A stretch of 64,000 nucleotides of DNA from Paucimonas lemoignei (GTDB taxonomy: Bacteria; Pseudomonadota; Gammaproteobacteria; Burkholderiales; Burkholderiaceae_D). A model generated the notes under the pieces. It searched no databases. It had not been told where the DNA came from and saw nothing but the letters and a program-made list of their open reading frames with translations. The stretch is from the NCBI RefSeq assembly GCF_004342585.1, contig NZ_SLZQ01000002.1, positions 1 to 64,000 on the forward strand, given 5' to 3'. The stretch's first letter is position 1. Each line of letters begins with the position of its first letter. The position numbers and the translations under genes are program-made. This document shows positions 38,203 through 47,614 of this stretch, one piece after another.

Positions 38203-39789
38203 ATGGCTTTAGTGATTGGTATTCCCCGGGAAACCTATCCCGAGGAAAAGCGTGTGGCAACCGTGCCCGAAGTGGTGGAAAAGCTCATCAAGCTGGGCTT
38301 TGCCGTCACCGTCGAGTCCGGCGCGGGCGATGCAGCTAACTTCAGCGACGACAGCTATCGTGCTGCCGGCGCGCAGATCGCCGAGAGCGCCGCTCAAGTC
38401 TGGGCGACGGCCGATATCATGTTCAAGGTGCGCGCGCCGAATGCGCAGGAATTGGCGCAGATCCGCGAAGGCACTACGCTGATTTCCTTCATCTGGCCGG
38501 CCCAGAATCCGGAACTGATGCAGCAGCTCGCCGCGAAGAAGGTGACCGTGCTGGCGATCGATGCGCTGCCGCGCCAGCTTTCGCGCGCGCAGAAGATGGA
38601 TGCGTTGACTTCCATGGCCGGCATCAGCGGCTACCGCGCCGTCATCGAAGCCGCCAATGCCTTCGGCCGCTTCTTCAATGGTCAGATTACTGCCGCCGGC
38701 AAGATCCCGCCGGCCAAGGTCTTCATCGCCGGCGCCGGCGTGGCCGGCCTGGCTGCCATCGGCACCGCCGCCAACCTCGGCGCGATCGTGCGCGCCAACG
38801 ACACCCGTCCGGAAGTGGCCGATCAGGTCAAATCGCTGGGCGGCGAGTTCGTCAAAGTCGATTATGAGGAAGAAGGTTCCGGCGGCGGCGGTTACGCCAA
38901 AGTCATGTCGGAAGGCTTCCAGCAAGCGCAGCGCGAGATGTATGCCAAGCAGGCCAGGGAAGCGGACATCATCATCACCACCGCCCTGATCCCTGGCAAG
39001 CCAGCGCCGAAACTCATCACCGCCGAGATGGTGCAATCGATGAAGCCGGGCAGCGTGATCGTCGACATGGCTGGCGAGCAGGGCGGCAATTGCGAATTGA
39101 CCGTGCCGGGCGAGGCCGTGGTCAGGCATGGCGTGACCATCATTGGTTATACCGATCTGCCGAGCCGTCTGGCCAAGCAATCGAGCACGCTGTACGCCAG
39201 CAATCTGTTGCGCCTGACCGAAGAACTGTGCAAGACCAAGGATGGCAATATCAACGTCAACATGGACGACGATGCCATTCGCGGGCTAACCGTCATCAAG
39301 AATGGCGAAATCACCTGGCCGGCACCGCCGATCAAGATGCCGGCGCCCGCGCCGGTAGCCGCCAAGCCGGCCGTCGCGCCGCCGCCGAAAGCGCCGGCAC
39401 ATGGTGCGCCAAGTGAACCGATGTCGGGAACACGCCTTGCTGTCCTTTTCGGCATTGCCGCCGCATTGTTCTGGCTGGTGGGCGCCTATGCGCCAGCGGC
39501 TTTCATCGGCCACTTCACCGTCTTCGTGCTGGCCTGCTTCATCGGTTACATGGTGGTGTGGAACGTCACGCCAGCCTTGCACACGCCGCTGATGAGCGTG
39601 ACCAATGCGATCTCCAGCATCATCGCCATCGGCGCGCTGGTGCAGGTGGCGCCGCCGCTTGCCGCAGGCGCCGAGCGTCCGGACGACTGGATCCGCTGGC
39701 TGGCCGTGATCGGCATCGTGCTCACCGCGATCAACATGTTCGGCGGTTTCGCCGTGACCCGCCGCATGCTGGCGATGTTCCGCAAATAA
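38203..39789 (+). CDS. pntA: NAD(P) transhydrogenase subunit alpha
   Basis: 528 residues: the E. coli-type fusion of the NAD-binding domain I (about 1-380) and the first four membrane helices (about 410-528), joined by a Pro/Ala-rich linker (APAPVAAKPAVAPPPKAPA). NAD site: VFIAGAGVAGLAAIGTAANL; VDMAGEQGGNCE is the domain I loop. With PntB it moves hydride from NADH to NADP using the proton gradient, supplying NADPH. AGGAGG lies well placed before the ATG. Confidence 0.95.
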   Translation: MALVIGIPRETYPEEKRVATVPEVVEKLIKLGFAVTVESGAGDAANFSDDSYRAAGAQIAESAAQVWATADIMFKVRAPNAQELAQIREGTTLISFIWPAQNPELMQQLAAKKVTVLAIDALPRQLSRAQKMDALTSMAGISGYRAVIEAANAFGRFFNGQITAAGKIPPAKVFIAGAGVAGLAAIGTAANLGAIVRANDTRPEVADQVKSLGGEFVKVDYEEEGSGGGGYAKVMSEGFQQAQREMYAKQAREADIIITTALIPGKPAPKLITAEMVQSMKPGSVIVDMAGEQGGNCELTVPGEAVVRHGVTIIGYTDLPSRLAKQSSTLYASNLLRLTEELCKTKDGNINVNMDDDAIRGLTVIKNGEITWPAPPIKMPAPAPVAAKPAVAPPPKAPAHGAPSEPMSGTRLAVLFGIAAALFWLVGAYAPAAFIGHFTVFVLACFIGYMVVWNVTPALHTPLMSVTNAISSIIAIGALVQVAPPLAAGAERPDDWIRWLAVIGIVLTAINMFGGFAVTRRMLAMFRK

Positions 39790-39811
39790 TTATTAGAAAG
39801 GCACAAAGAAA

Positions 39812-41233
39812 ATGTCAGAAAGCCTCACTATCGTTGCCTATCTGGGCGCGGCGATCCTGTTCATCCTCAGCCTCGGCGGCTTGTCCAATCCGGAAACCGC
39901 GCGTCGCGGCAACTTCTATGGCGTCATCGGCATGGCGATCGCCGTGCTGGCCACGGTGCTGGGTCCGCGCGTGGCGGCTGCCGGTATCCCCTGGATCGTC
40001 GGCGCCATGGTGGTCGGCGGCGGCATCGGCCTGTATGCCGCGCGCGTCGTGAAGATGACGCAGATGCCGGAACTGGTAGCGCTGATGCACAGCCTGGTCG
40101 GCCTCGCCGCCGCGCTGGTCGGTTACGCCAGCTATATCGATCCGGCCGCCGCGGCGCATTTCACCGGCGCGGAAAAGACCATCCACGACATCGAAATCTA
40201 TGTCGGCATCCTGATCGGCGTGGTGACTTTCTCCGGGTCGCTGGTTGCCTTCGGCAAGCTGTCCGGCAAGATCGGCGGCAAGCCGCTGCTGCTGCCGGGG
40301 CGTCACCTGCTCAACCTGATCGGTCTTTTGGTGGTCATCTATTTCGGTGTGCAATTCGTGCGCGCCGAGTCGATGGATGCAGGCGTGACGCCGCTGATCG
40401 TCATGACCGTGATCGCCTTCCTGTTCGGACTCCACATGGTGATGGCGATCGGTGGCGCCGACATGCCGGTGGTGGTGTCGATGCTCAACAGCTATTCCGG
40501 CTGGGCGGCGGCGGCGACCGGCTTCATGCTGTCGAATGACTTGTTGATCGTGACTGGTGCGCTGGTCGGCTCCAGCGGTGCGATCCTGTCCTATATCATG
40601 TGCCGCGCGATGAACCGCAACTTCATCAGCGTGATTGCCGGCGGCTTCGGTTCCGGCGCAGGCAAGACCGCCGCTGCCAAGGGCGAGGCGCAACCAGCCG
40701 GCGAAGTGGTGGCGGTGACTGCGGCTGAAACCGCCGAGCTGCTGCGCGAAGCCAAGAATGTCATCATCGTGCCGGGTTACGGCATGGCGGTGGCGCAGGC
40801 CCAGCATATCGTCAACGAAATCACCCAGATCCTGCGCGAGAAGGGCGTCAACGTGCGCTTCGGCATTCACCCGGTAGCGGGCCGTATGCCGGGTCACATG
40901 AACGTGCTGCTGGCCGAGGCCAAGGTGCCGTATGACATCGTGATGGAAATGGACGAGATCAATGAAGACTTCCCGGACACCGACGTGGCGATGGTGATCG
41001 GCGCTAACGATATCGTCAATCCATCGGCGATGGAAGATCCGGGCAGTCCGATCGCCGGCATGCCGGTGCTGGAAGTGTGGAAGGCCAAGACATCGATCGT
41101 CATGAAGCGCAGCATGGCTTCCGGCTATGCGGGGGTGGACAATCCGCTCTTCTACAAGGATAACAATCGCATGCTGTTTGGCGATGCCAAGAAGATGCTG
41201 GAAGAAGTGTTGGTGGCGTTGAAGACGGCTTGA
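39812..41233 (+). CDS. pntB: NAD(P) transhydrogenase subunit beta
   Basis: 473 residues. N-terminal proton-translocating membrane domain (about 1-270, with [19 protein letters not shown]) and C-terminal NADP-binding domain III ([48 protein letters not shown]). Starts 22 bp after pntA and ends before a terminator, so pntAB is a closed operon. Confidence 0.96.
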   Translation: MSESLTIVAYLGAAILFILSLGGLSNPETARRGNFYGVIGMAIAVLATVLGPRVAAAGIPWIVGAMVVGGGIGLYAARVVKMTQMPELVALMHSLVGLAAALVGYASYIDPAAAAHFTGAEKTIHDIEIYVGILIGVVTFSGSLVAFGKLSGKIGGKPLLLPGRHLLNLIGLLVVIYFGVQFVRAESMDAGVTPLIVMTVIAFLFGLHMVMAIGGADMPVVVSMLNSYSGWAAAATGFMLSNDLLIVTGALVGSSGAILSYIMCRAMNRNFISVIAGGFGSGAGKTAAAKGEAQPAGEVVAVTAAETAELLREAKNVIIVPGYGMAVAQAQHIVNEITQILREKGVNVRFGIHPVAGRMPGHMNVLLAEAKVPYDIVMEMDEINEDFPDTDVAMVIGANDIVNPSAMEDPGSPIAGMPVLEVWKAKTSIVMKRSMASGYAGVDNPLFYKDNNRMLFGDAKKMLEEVLVALKTA

Positions 41234-41255
41234 TGCCTTAAGCCGGATTCAAACA

Positions 41256-41285
41256 AAAACCGCGTGCCTGTCGCGCGGTTTTTTT
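41256..41285 (+). terminator. Rho-independent terminator of pntAB
   Basis: AAACCGCG pairs with CGCGGTTT around TGCCTGTCG, with seven T residues ending at 41285, about 20 bp after the pntB stop. Confidence 0.88.
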
Positions 41286-41456
41286 ATGGGAAGAGAAAAT
41301 TGACCATGAATGACAACGGCAATTCAGGTTGCGAAGCGTTTGCATGGACTTTGGCTTGAAAGTGCCAGTATCATGCTTCTTATTCAACATTTGGCTCCAA
41401 CAAGCATTACTGTGAAAATTCGCTCGATTTTCTAATCCTCCCAATTTCTCGCGATC

Positions 41457-43067
41457 TTGAAGCTGCCTACCTCCTGCTCCTTGCCACCCTGGTGTCGTTT
41501 GCTGGCTGGTGTGTTCCTCTACCTGGTATGGCCAGCCTTGTTGCATGCCGCTCCTCAGGATTTGCCGGGACAATGGTTTGAGGCGCCGTCAGGATGGACG
41601 TACCAGCTGCAGAATGACCTTGGCCGGAGCGGGCTCGCTCCCGTTTCGCGATTGGCACCGACAGGGGGCAACTTCTGGCACCAGGCGAATTTCACTGTGA
41701 AACAAGATGGCCGATACGTGCTGGACATGAAAAATTCCAGCCTGATCGGGCGTTTCCAGCATTGGATCTTCGACGCACAAGGCCGGCTTATCAAGACGCT
41801 GTCCGGCGGCATTCAGAGCGCGGAGCAGAACCCGTTCTTTCTGCGGCATGGGCGTGAACTGGATCTGGCAGCGGGAAGCTACCGGATCGTGACCCAGCTT
41901 GATTCCCCGATGTTTTTGGCCCAGGCCGAACCTTATCTCGATGCGCTGGACGATTACCGCCAGGGGATCAAGCCCGGCAATGCCGTGGTGCTGATCGGCC
42001 TCGGCATCTTCGTCGGCCTGGGATTTTATTACGCTGCGCTGGCCGCTGCGCGCCGGCGCATGGCAGAGCGGATGTATGCCTTGTTCATCCTGGGTAACCT
42101 GCTCTGGAATGGCACGTGCCTGCTGGTTTTCTCGGATTTGCTGGGCTGGCGCGGCTTTTACCTGGGCGGTTTTGCCATCCTGGTTTCCAATTGCGCTTAT
42201 ATCCTGTTCGTCATGGCGCTGCTGGAGATCCGCATCGATAACCATGGGCGGCTGTATCGTGCCGGCCAGGGTGTACTGGCATTGATGATGCTCGCCATCG
42301 TGACGGCTATCGCCAAGCCCAACTGGTCGCTGGAGCTCGATCGCTATGGCGTTGGACTGTTTATCACGTACGGTCTTGTCGCTGGGGGCGTATGTGCCCG
42401 CTCAGGCAACCGCTCGGCACGCCGTTACCTGGTGGCGATCGTGACATTTTTCATTCTTGGCGCAGCGGCCATTTCACTGGCAAAGCTGGATAGCTACACG
42501 ATCACCATCGAGCATGTCGGTCTGGTGGCGGTGGCAGTCGAAGTGATCTTGCTGGCGCTGGTTCTGTCATATCAATTCGCGCAACTCCACCGTGAACGAG
42601 AAGCAGCCATGGAAAGCGCGCGCAAGCACTTCGCACAGGCGCATACCGATGCCCTGACCGGCTTGCCGAATCGCTTTCATCTCGATCTCAGCCTGGAAAA
42701 ACTGCCCGATGGCGGCAGCCTTACCATCATCGACCTGGATGGCTTGAAGCACTATAACGATACCTTCGGCCATGCACGCGGCGATGCTTTGCTGTGTGGC
42801 TTTGCTGCCGAGTTGCAGCGCCGTCTTGGGCAAAAAGCTTTGCTCCATCGAATGGGCGGCGACGAGTTTGCCATTACTTGTGAATGCGGCGACCTCGCTT
42901 GGATGGAGAAGATGCTGGACGAGGCCCTGGAGACATTGCGCCGGCAGGATTTCGGCTGCGTCGGCGCCAGTTTCGGATCCGCTCACTTGTCTGAAGTCCC
43001 GGAGCGCCAGGCATTGAAACATCTGGCGGATAAACGGATGTATCAGAGAAAACACGCTGCGAAGTGA
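41457..43067 (+). CDS. diguanylate cyclase with 7TMR-DISM sensor
   Basis: 536 residues if TTG 41457 is the start; no better in-frame start with a ribosome site is evident, so the first residues are uncertain. Layout: signal peptide (CRLLAGVFLYLVWPALLHA), a beta-rich extracytoplasmic DISMED2 domain (about 35-165, FQHWIFDAQGRLIKTL), seven membrane helices (about 175-375), a short coiled segment and a GGDEF domain. The active site GGDEF is intact at 467-471, with DALTGLPNRFHLD upstream. No RxxD inhibition site precedes it. Predicted to make cyclic di-GMP in response to an unknown, probably sugar-like, ligand. Confidence 0.88.
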   Translation: MKLPTSCSLPPWCRLLAGVFLYLVWPALLHAAPQDLPGQWFEAPSGWTYQLQNDLGRSGLAPVSRLAPTGGNFWHQANFTVKQDGRYVLDMKNSSLIGRFQHWIFDAQGRLIKTLSGGIQSAEQNPFFLRHGRELDLAAGSYRIVTQLDSPMFLAQAEPYLDALDDYRQGIKPGNAVVLIGLGIFVGLGFYYAALAAARRRMAERMYALFILGNLLWNGTCLLVFSDLLGWRGFYLGGFAILVSNCAYILFVMALLEIRIDNHGRLYRAGQGVLALMMLAIVTAIAKPNWSLELDRYGVGLFITYGLVAGGVCARSGNRSARRYLVAIVTFFILGAAAISLAKLDSYTITIEHVGLVAVAVEVILLALVLSYQFAQLHREREAAMESARKHFAQAHTDALTGLPNRFHLDLSLEKLPDGGSLTIIDLDGLKHYNDTFGHARGDALLCGFAAELQRRLGQKALLHRMGGDEFAITCECGDLAWMEKMLDEALETLRRQDFGCVGASFGSAHLSEVPERQALKHLADKRMYQRKHAAK

Positions 43068-43173
43068 GCAGCGTGCGATTGCCATGGCAGCTTGGCTGAC
43101 AATTCAGCCCTGTTCCGAGCTGTAGAGACACTAACCATGAAATTAAAAATTGCCTAGTCGGCGGCTTTCTATT

Positions 43174-44325
43174 TCAGCGCCAGCCAAACATCATTTGTTC
43201 GGCAAGCAGTTTTTTCGCCGGCCTGACACTGTCGAAAATCCCCAGAGACAGGCCCAGCAGAGATTGGGAGAGGCTCCCTTGCGGCGCACTGGCGAAGATG
43301 CGTGCCATTACATCCGTCAGGCGGATCGTGACGTTGCGGTCAGCCTGCTGTTGTTCCGCAAACCGGGCTAGCATGGCAGATGATGCTTCCTGCGCCAGCA
43401 GTCGCGCCAGCACAGTGGCGTCGCGCAGGCCCAGGTTCAGTCCCTGGCCGGCGACCGGATGCAAGGTTTGTGCAGCATTGCCGATGGCTACAGTGCGGGA
43501 AGACGCGGGCGGATGAGCATTCAAACCCAGAGGAAAGGTATTGCGCTGCGAAACGTGGGTGAAGTGCCCCAGGCGACTGCCGAAAACTTCGCCCAATGCA
43601 TCCAGAAAGCTGGCATCCGGCAGCCCGAGTAGCTGCTCCGTGCTGGCCGGGGTCGCGCACCATACCAGCGCATAGCCGTCGTCTTGCGGCAGCAGCGCCA
43701 GCGGTCCTTCATCGGTGAAACGCTCATAGGCGCGATGCGCAATCGGCGCGCTGGTTTTGACGTGGGCGATGATGGCGATCTGGCCATAGTCGCGGCGCAG
43801 TGACCGGGCCGTTTGCGTGCCGTAGACGCCGCCCTCTGCCTGCACGAGAATGCGCGAAAAAATCCGCGTGCCATTTTCCAGTTCAATCTCCACGCCATCC
43901 TCTGTTTCATCGATGGCATTGGCATGAACCGGCCGAATTACCTGTACTCCAGCCGTGTAAGCGGCATCCGAAAGCGCCGCGACTATATGGCCATAACGGG
44001 TGACATAGCCCAGGGCCGGGACATCGAACTCCGTCCGGTCGATCAGCGTGCGGCCGAAATGGCCGCGACGCGAGACATGGATCTGATGGATCGGATCGGT
44101 GACGCGCGGCCAGGCGCCGATATGCTCCAGGATTTGCCGGCTGCCATGCGACAGGGCGATGGAGCGCGGGTCCTGCGTCACCTGGTCGAGCGTCTTGGCA
44201 TCGATCAGGGCGACGCGGGAAGCGGTGGCGCCGCGCTTGACCAGCATGCATGCCAGCGCCAGGCCGACCGGGCCGGCGCCGAGGATCGCAATGTCGAAGT
44301 CGCTACGGTCGTTGTGGTCCGCCAT
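43174..44325 (-). CDS. ubiH: UbiH-family FAD-dependent ubiquinone hydroxylase
   Basis: 383 residues from ATG 44325. FAD motif ILGAGPVGLALACML near residue 13, the family's DPRSIALSHGS near 50, and the second FAD motif GNAAQTLHPVAGQGLNLGLRDA near 290. Flavin monooxygenase of aerobic ubiquinone synthesis; UbiH is most likely because it directly follows pepP, but UbiF/UbiI-type specificity cannot be excluded by eye. Starts 7 bp after pepP. Confidence 0.85.
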   Translation of the reverse strand: MADHNDRSDFDIAILGAGPVGLALACMLVKRGATASRVALIDAKTLDQVTQDPRSIALSHGSRQILEHIGAWPRVTDPIHQIHVSRRGHFGRTLIDRTEFDVPALGYVTRYGHIVAALSDAAYTAGVQVIRPVHANAIDETEDGVEIELENGTRIFSRILVQAEGGVYGTQTARSLRRDYGQIAIIAHVKTSAPIAHRAYERFTDEGPLALLPQDDGYALVWCATPASTEQLLGLPDASFLDALGEVFGSRLGHFTHVSQRNTFPLGLNAHPPASSRTVAIGNAAQTLHPVAGQGLNLGLRDATVLARLLAQEASSAMLARFAEQQQADRNVTIRLTDVMARIFASAPQGSLSQSLLGLSLGIFDSVRPAKKLLAEQMMFGWR

Positions 44326-44332
44326 GCTGGTT

Positions 44333-45673
44333 TCAGCCTTCGCGCATGACGGCTTCGATTTCCGCCACGGTCTTCGGCGCATCCGCGGTCAGCAATTCGC
44401 AACCATTCTCCGTCACCAGCGCATCGTCTTCGATGCGGATGCCGATGTTCCAGTACTGTTCCGGCACCCCTTGCGCTGGACGCACATAGATGCCCGGTTC
44501 GATGGTGGTGACCATGCCGGGACGCAGGATGCGCCAGGGCTTTTCTCCTTCGACCGGCGCTTCGCCCGGTTCACGATAGTCGCCGACGTCGTGCACATCC
44601 ATGCCCAGCCAGTGGCCGGTACGGTGCATGTAGAACTGGCGGTAGTCGCCCTTGGCGATGACATCATCCAGCGTGCCGACCTTGTTGGCGTCGAGCAGGC
44701 CGGTGTCCAGCATGCCTTGCGCCAGCACTCTCACAGCAGCATCGTGGGCGTCGGGGAAGCGCTTGCCCGGTTTGGTTTCGGCGATGGCGGCATACTGCGC
44801 CGCCAGCACGATTTCATACAATTCCTTTTGCGGCCCGGAGAACTTGCCGTTGGCCGGATAGGTGCGCGTGATGTCGGAAGCGTAGCTGTCGAGCTCGCAG
44901 CCTGCATCGATCAGTATCAGGTCGCCATCCTTGGCAACCGCGTCGCCGGCACGATAATGCAGCACGCAGGCATTGGCGCCGGCGGCGACGATCGATGAGT
45001 AAGCCGGGAATTGCGAGCCGTGGCGGCGGAATTCATGCAGCAGTTCCGCTTCGATCTGGTATTCGCGCACGCCTGGCTTTGTCATGCGCATGGCGCGCGC
45101 ATGGGCTTGCGCCGAAATATTGGCGGCGCGGCGCATGATGCCGATTTCTTCCGCATCCTTGATGAGCCGCATTTCATTCAGCAAGCCATGGATGTCGTGC
45201 GCCGTCGATGGCGCCACCACGCCGGCGCGTGCCTGCTGGCGCACGGCATGCAGCCAGCCTTGCACCCTGGCGTCGAGCTTGCTGTCGGCTCCCAGCGCGT
45301 AGAAGATCGACGGCGCGTTGGCCAGCAGCTTGGGCATTTCGGTATCCAGCGCCGCAATTGGAAAAGCCGCGTCGAAACCGAAGGTCGTGCGCGCCGCTTC
45401 CGGGCCATAGCGATAGCCATCCCAGATTTCGCGCTCGAGATTTTTTTCGCGGCAGAACAGGATCGACTGGGTCGTTTTGCCGACTACCAGCACCATTACC
45501 GCTTCCGGCTCTGGAAAACCGGACAGGTAATAGAAATAGCTGTCATGCCGATACGGATAATCGCTATCGGCATTGCGCGCCACTTCCGGCGCGGTCGGAA
45601 TGACAGCCACGCCGCCCCCTCGGGATTGCATATGAGCGATCAGCGCGGCACGGCGGGCGGCAAAGGATTTCAT
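44333..45673 (-). CDS. pepP: Xaa-Pro aminopeptidase
   Basis: 446 residues. Releases an N-terminal residue before proline. N-terminal pita-bread-associated domain (about 1-170) and catalytic domain with the dimanganese ligands: LIDAGCELDSYASDITRTY (two Asp), HRTGHWLGMDVHDVG (His), TIEPGIYV (Glu) and IRIEDDALVT (Glu). Overlaps murU by 4 bp (ATGA) and precedes ubiH, as in many betaproteobacteria. Confidence 0.94.
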   Translation of the reverse strand: MKSFAARRAALIAHMQSRGGGVAVIPTAPEVARNADSDYPYRHDSYFYYLSGFPEPEAVMVLVVGKTTQSILFCREKNLEREIWDGYRYGPEAARTTFGFDAAFPIAALDTEMPKLLANAPSIFYALGADSKLDARVQGWLHAVRQQARAGVVAPSTAHDIHGLLNEMRLIKDAEEIGIMRRAANISAQAHARAMRMTKPGVREYQIEAELLHEFRRHGSQFPAYSSIVAAGANACVLHYRAGDAVAKDGDLILIDAGCELDSYASDITRTYPANGKFSGPQKELYEIVLAAQYAAIAETKPGKRFPDAHDAAVRVLAQGMLDTGLLDANKVGTLDDVIAKGDYRQFYMHRTGHWLGMDVHDVGDYREPGEAPVEGEKPWRILRPGMVTTIEPGIYVRPAQGVPEQYWNIGIRIEDDALVTENGCELLTADAPKTVAEIEAVMREG

Positions 45674-46389
45674 GTTGACCTCGCGGGAAAAAGAGGGGCA
45701 TTCAATTGTTCGAGCCGCTCGGGCGTGCCGACATCGGTCCAGTCGCCGCGATACACTTCGCCGCCGACCAGGCCGCGCGCGGCATACTCGCGCAGGATTG
45801 GCGCCAGCGCAGCCTTGTCGCCGGGTTTCACGCCATCGAACATTTCAGGGCGATACACGCCGATGCCGGAAAAGGTATGGCGCGGCTCGCCGTCGTTGGC
45901 AATCGAAAAACTGTTCAGGGCAAAATCGCCCTTTTGATTGTGCGGCGGATTCTTGACCAGGTACAGCCAGGCGACGTCACGCTTGTCTTGCGGATGCGGA
46001 TTACCCCAGACATCGTTGGCTTCCAAAACGTCAGTGACCTTGCTGAAATCGAAATGCGGGCAATAGATATCGGCAGCAATGGCGACGAAGGGCTCATCGC
46101 CCAGCAGGTGGCGCGCGCGGGCAATGCCGCCGGCGGTTTCCAGCGCCGTGCCTTCGGCCGAATAAGCGATTCTGGCGCCGAACTGCGAGCCGTCGCCCAG
46201 CGCTTCTTCGATCATGTGGCCCAGGTGCGCATGGTTGATGACGATATCGGTAATCCCGGCGCGCACCAGGTTCAGGATATGCCAGACGATCAGCGGCCGT
46301 CCGCGTACCTTCAAGAGCGGTTTGGGACAGGCATCGGTCAGCGGACGCATCCGTTCGCCGCGTCCGGCGGCGAAAATCATGGCTTTCAT
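45670..46389 (-). CDS. murU: N-acetylmuramate alpha-1-phosphate uridylyltransferase
   Basis: 239 residues, nucleotidyltransferase fold. N-terminal signature MIFAAGRGERMRPLTDACPK binds the nucleotide; the metal Asp lies in FVAIAADIYCPH and the second in VYRGDWTDVGTPERL. With AmgK it makes UDP-MurNAc directly from recycled MurNAc, bypassing the fosfomycin-sensitive step. Directly downstream of amgK (12 bp). Confidence 0.9.
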   Translation of the reverse strand: MKAMIFAAGRGERMRPLTDACPKPLLKVRGRPLIVWHILNLVRAGITDIVINHAHLGHMIEEALGDGSQFGARIAYSAEGTALETAGGIARARHLLGDEPFVAIAADIYCPHFDFSKVTDVLEANDVWGNPHPQDKRDVAWLYLVKNPPHNQKGDFALNSFSIANDGEPRHTFSGIGVYRPEMFDGVKPGDKAALAPILREYAARGLVGGEVYRGDWTDVGTPERLEQLNAPLFPARST

Positions 46390-46401
46390 GATGTCTTTGC
46401 C

Positions 46402-47427
46402 TTAGAAGGTATAGCCGACGCGCGGACCGCGCTCTTCCAGCACATCGAGCAAGCGAATCAGTGGCGTCAGTTCGCGATAACGTGCCGCAGCCTTGCGCGT
46501 GTATTCCATCACCAGTGGCAAATCCTTCAGGTAGCCATCCTTGCCGTCGCGGTGGTATAGGCGCGCAAAAATACCCAGTACTTTCAGGTGACGCTGCACG
46601 CCCATAAATTCGAAATCACGGTAAAAAGCATCGATATCCGGATTGACCGGCAAACCGGCGCGGCGGGCGCGTTCCCAGTAACGGATCGTCCAGTCGAGCA
46701 CCATTTCTTCGTCCCACTGGATGTAGGCGTCACGCAGCAGCGACACCAGATCGTAGGTGATGGGGCCATACACCGCATCCTGGAAATCGAGGATGCCCGG
46801 ATTACCTTGCAGGAGCACCATCAGGTTGCGCGAGTGGTAATCGCGGTGTACATAGACTTGCGGCTGCGCCAGGTTATTGGCCAGCAGGACATCGAAAACT
46901 TTATTCAGATCGGCTTGCTGCGCATCGGTCAGGGTCGCACCCAGATGCTTGCCGATATACCACTCAGGGAAGAGCTGCAGTTCGCGCATCAATAAGGCAC
47001 GGTCATACTCCGGCAAGACACCTGGCTGGCTATGCGTCTGCAACAGCACCAGCGAATCGATCGCGTCCAGATAAAGCTTATGCGCCGTATCCGGGCTCAG
47101 CTGGTTCAGGTAGGTCGTATTGCCCAAGTCGGAAAGCAGCAGGAAGCCTTGTTCCACGTCCTTTGCCAGGATGTGCGGCACCGAAATTCCCGACTGGCCG
47201 AACAATTCCGCCACGTGGATGAACGGGCGCACGTCTTCATGCGGCGGCGGCGCATCCATCACGATATAAGTGACACCGTCCGTGCCATCGGCGCGGAAAT
47301 AGCGGCGGAAGCTGGCATCGGCCGAGGCTGGACGGATGGAATCCGGCAAAACGGCGGGCGTTGTAACGGTGCCAAGCCAGGATTTTAGTTGTATTAAACG
47401 CAAGTCGACGGAATTTGATGTGGACAT
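46402..47427 (-). CDS. amgK: anomeric MurNAc/GlcNAc kinase AmgK
   Basis: 341 residues from ATG 47427 (MSTSNSVDLRLIQLKSWLG), an aminoglycoside-phosphotransferase-like kinase. Catalytic loop VYVHRDYHSRNLMV near residue 208 and metal loop GILDFQDAVYGPITYDLVSLL near 228. Phosphorylates MurNAc at C1 for MurU. Divergent from lptD, the same arrangement as in Pseudomonas. Confidence 0.9.
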   Translation of the reverse strand: MSTSNSVDLRLIQLKSWLGTVTTPAVLPDSIRPASADASFRRYFRADGTDGVTYIVMDAPPPHEDVRPFIHVAELFGQSGISVPHILAKDVEQGFLLLSDLGNTTYLNQLSPDTAHKLYLDAIDSLVLLQTHSQPGVLPEYDRALLMRELQLFPEWYIGKHLGATLTDAQQADLNKVFDVLLANNLAQPQVYVHRDYHSRNLMVLLQGNPGILDFQDAVYGPITYDLVSLLRDAYIQWDEEMVLDWTIRYWERARRAGLPVNPDIDAFYRDFEFMGVQRHLKVLGIFARLYHRDGKDGYLKDLPLVMEYTRKAAARYRELTPLIRLLDVLEERGPRVGYTF

Positions 47428-47614
47428 GGAAGGTGCAGGAATGCAGTTGTCGGTACAGATTCCCATATAATAAGGGATTCGATTCAAAAAATCGCCTGCT
47501 GTTGCACGCTGGGCAGATATTGCCCCCGGTGTGCCGGCTGCGTGACAGGGAAGGGCGCATGCCGATAACGCTAACAATGGTCAACAGGCTCACTAGCATG
47601 GTTTTGTTTTTTTC

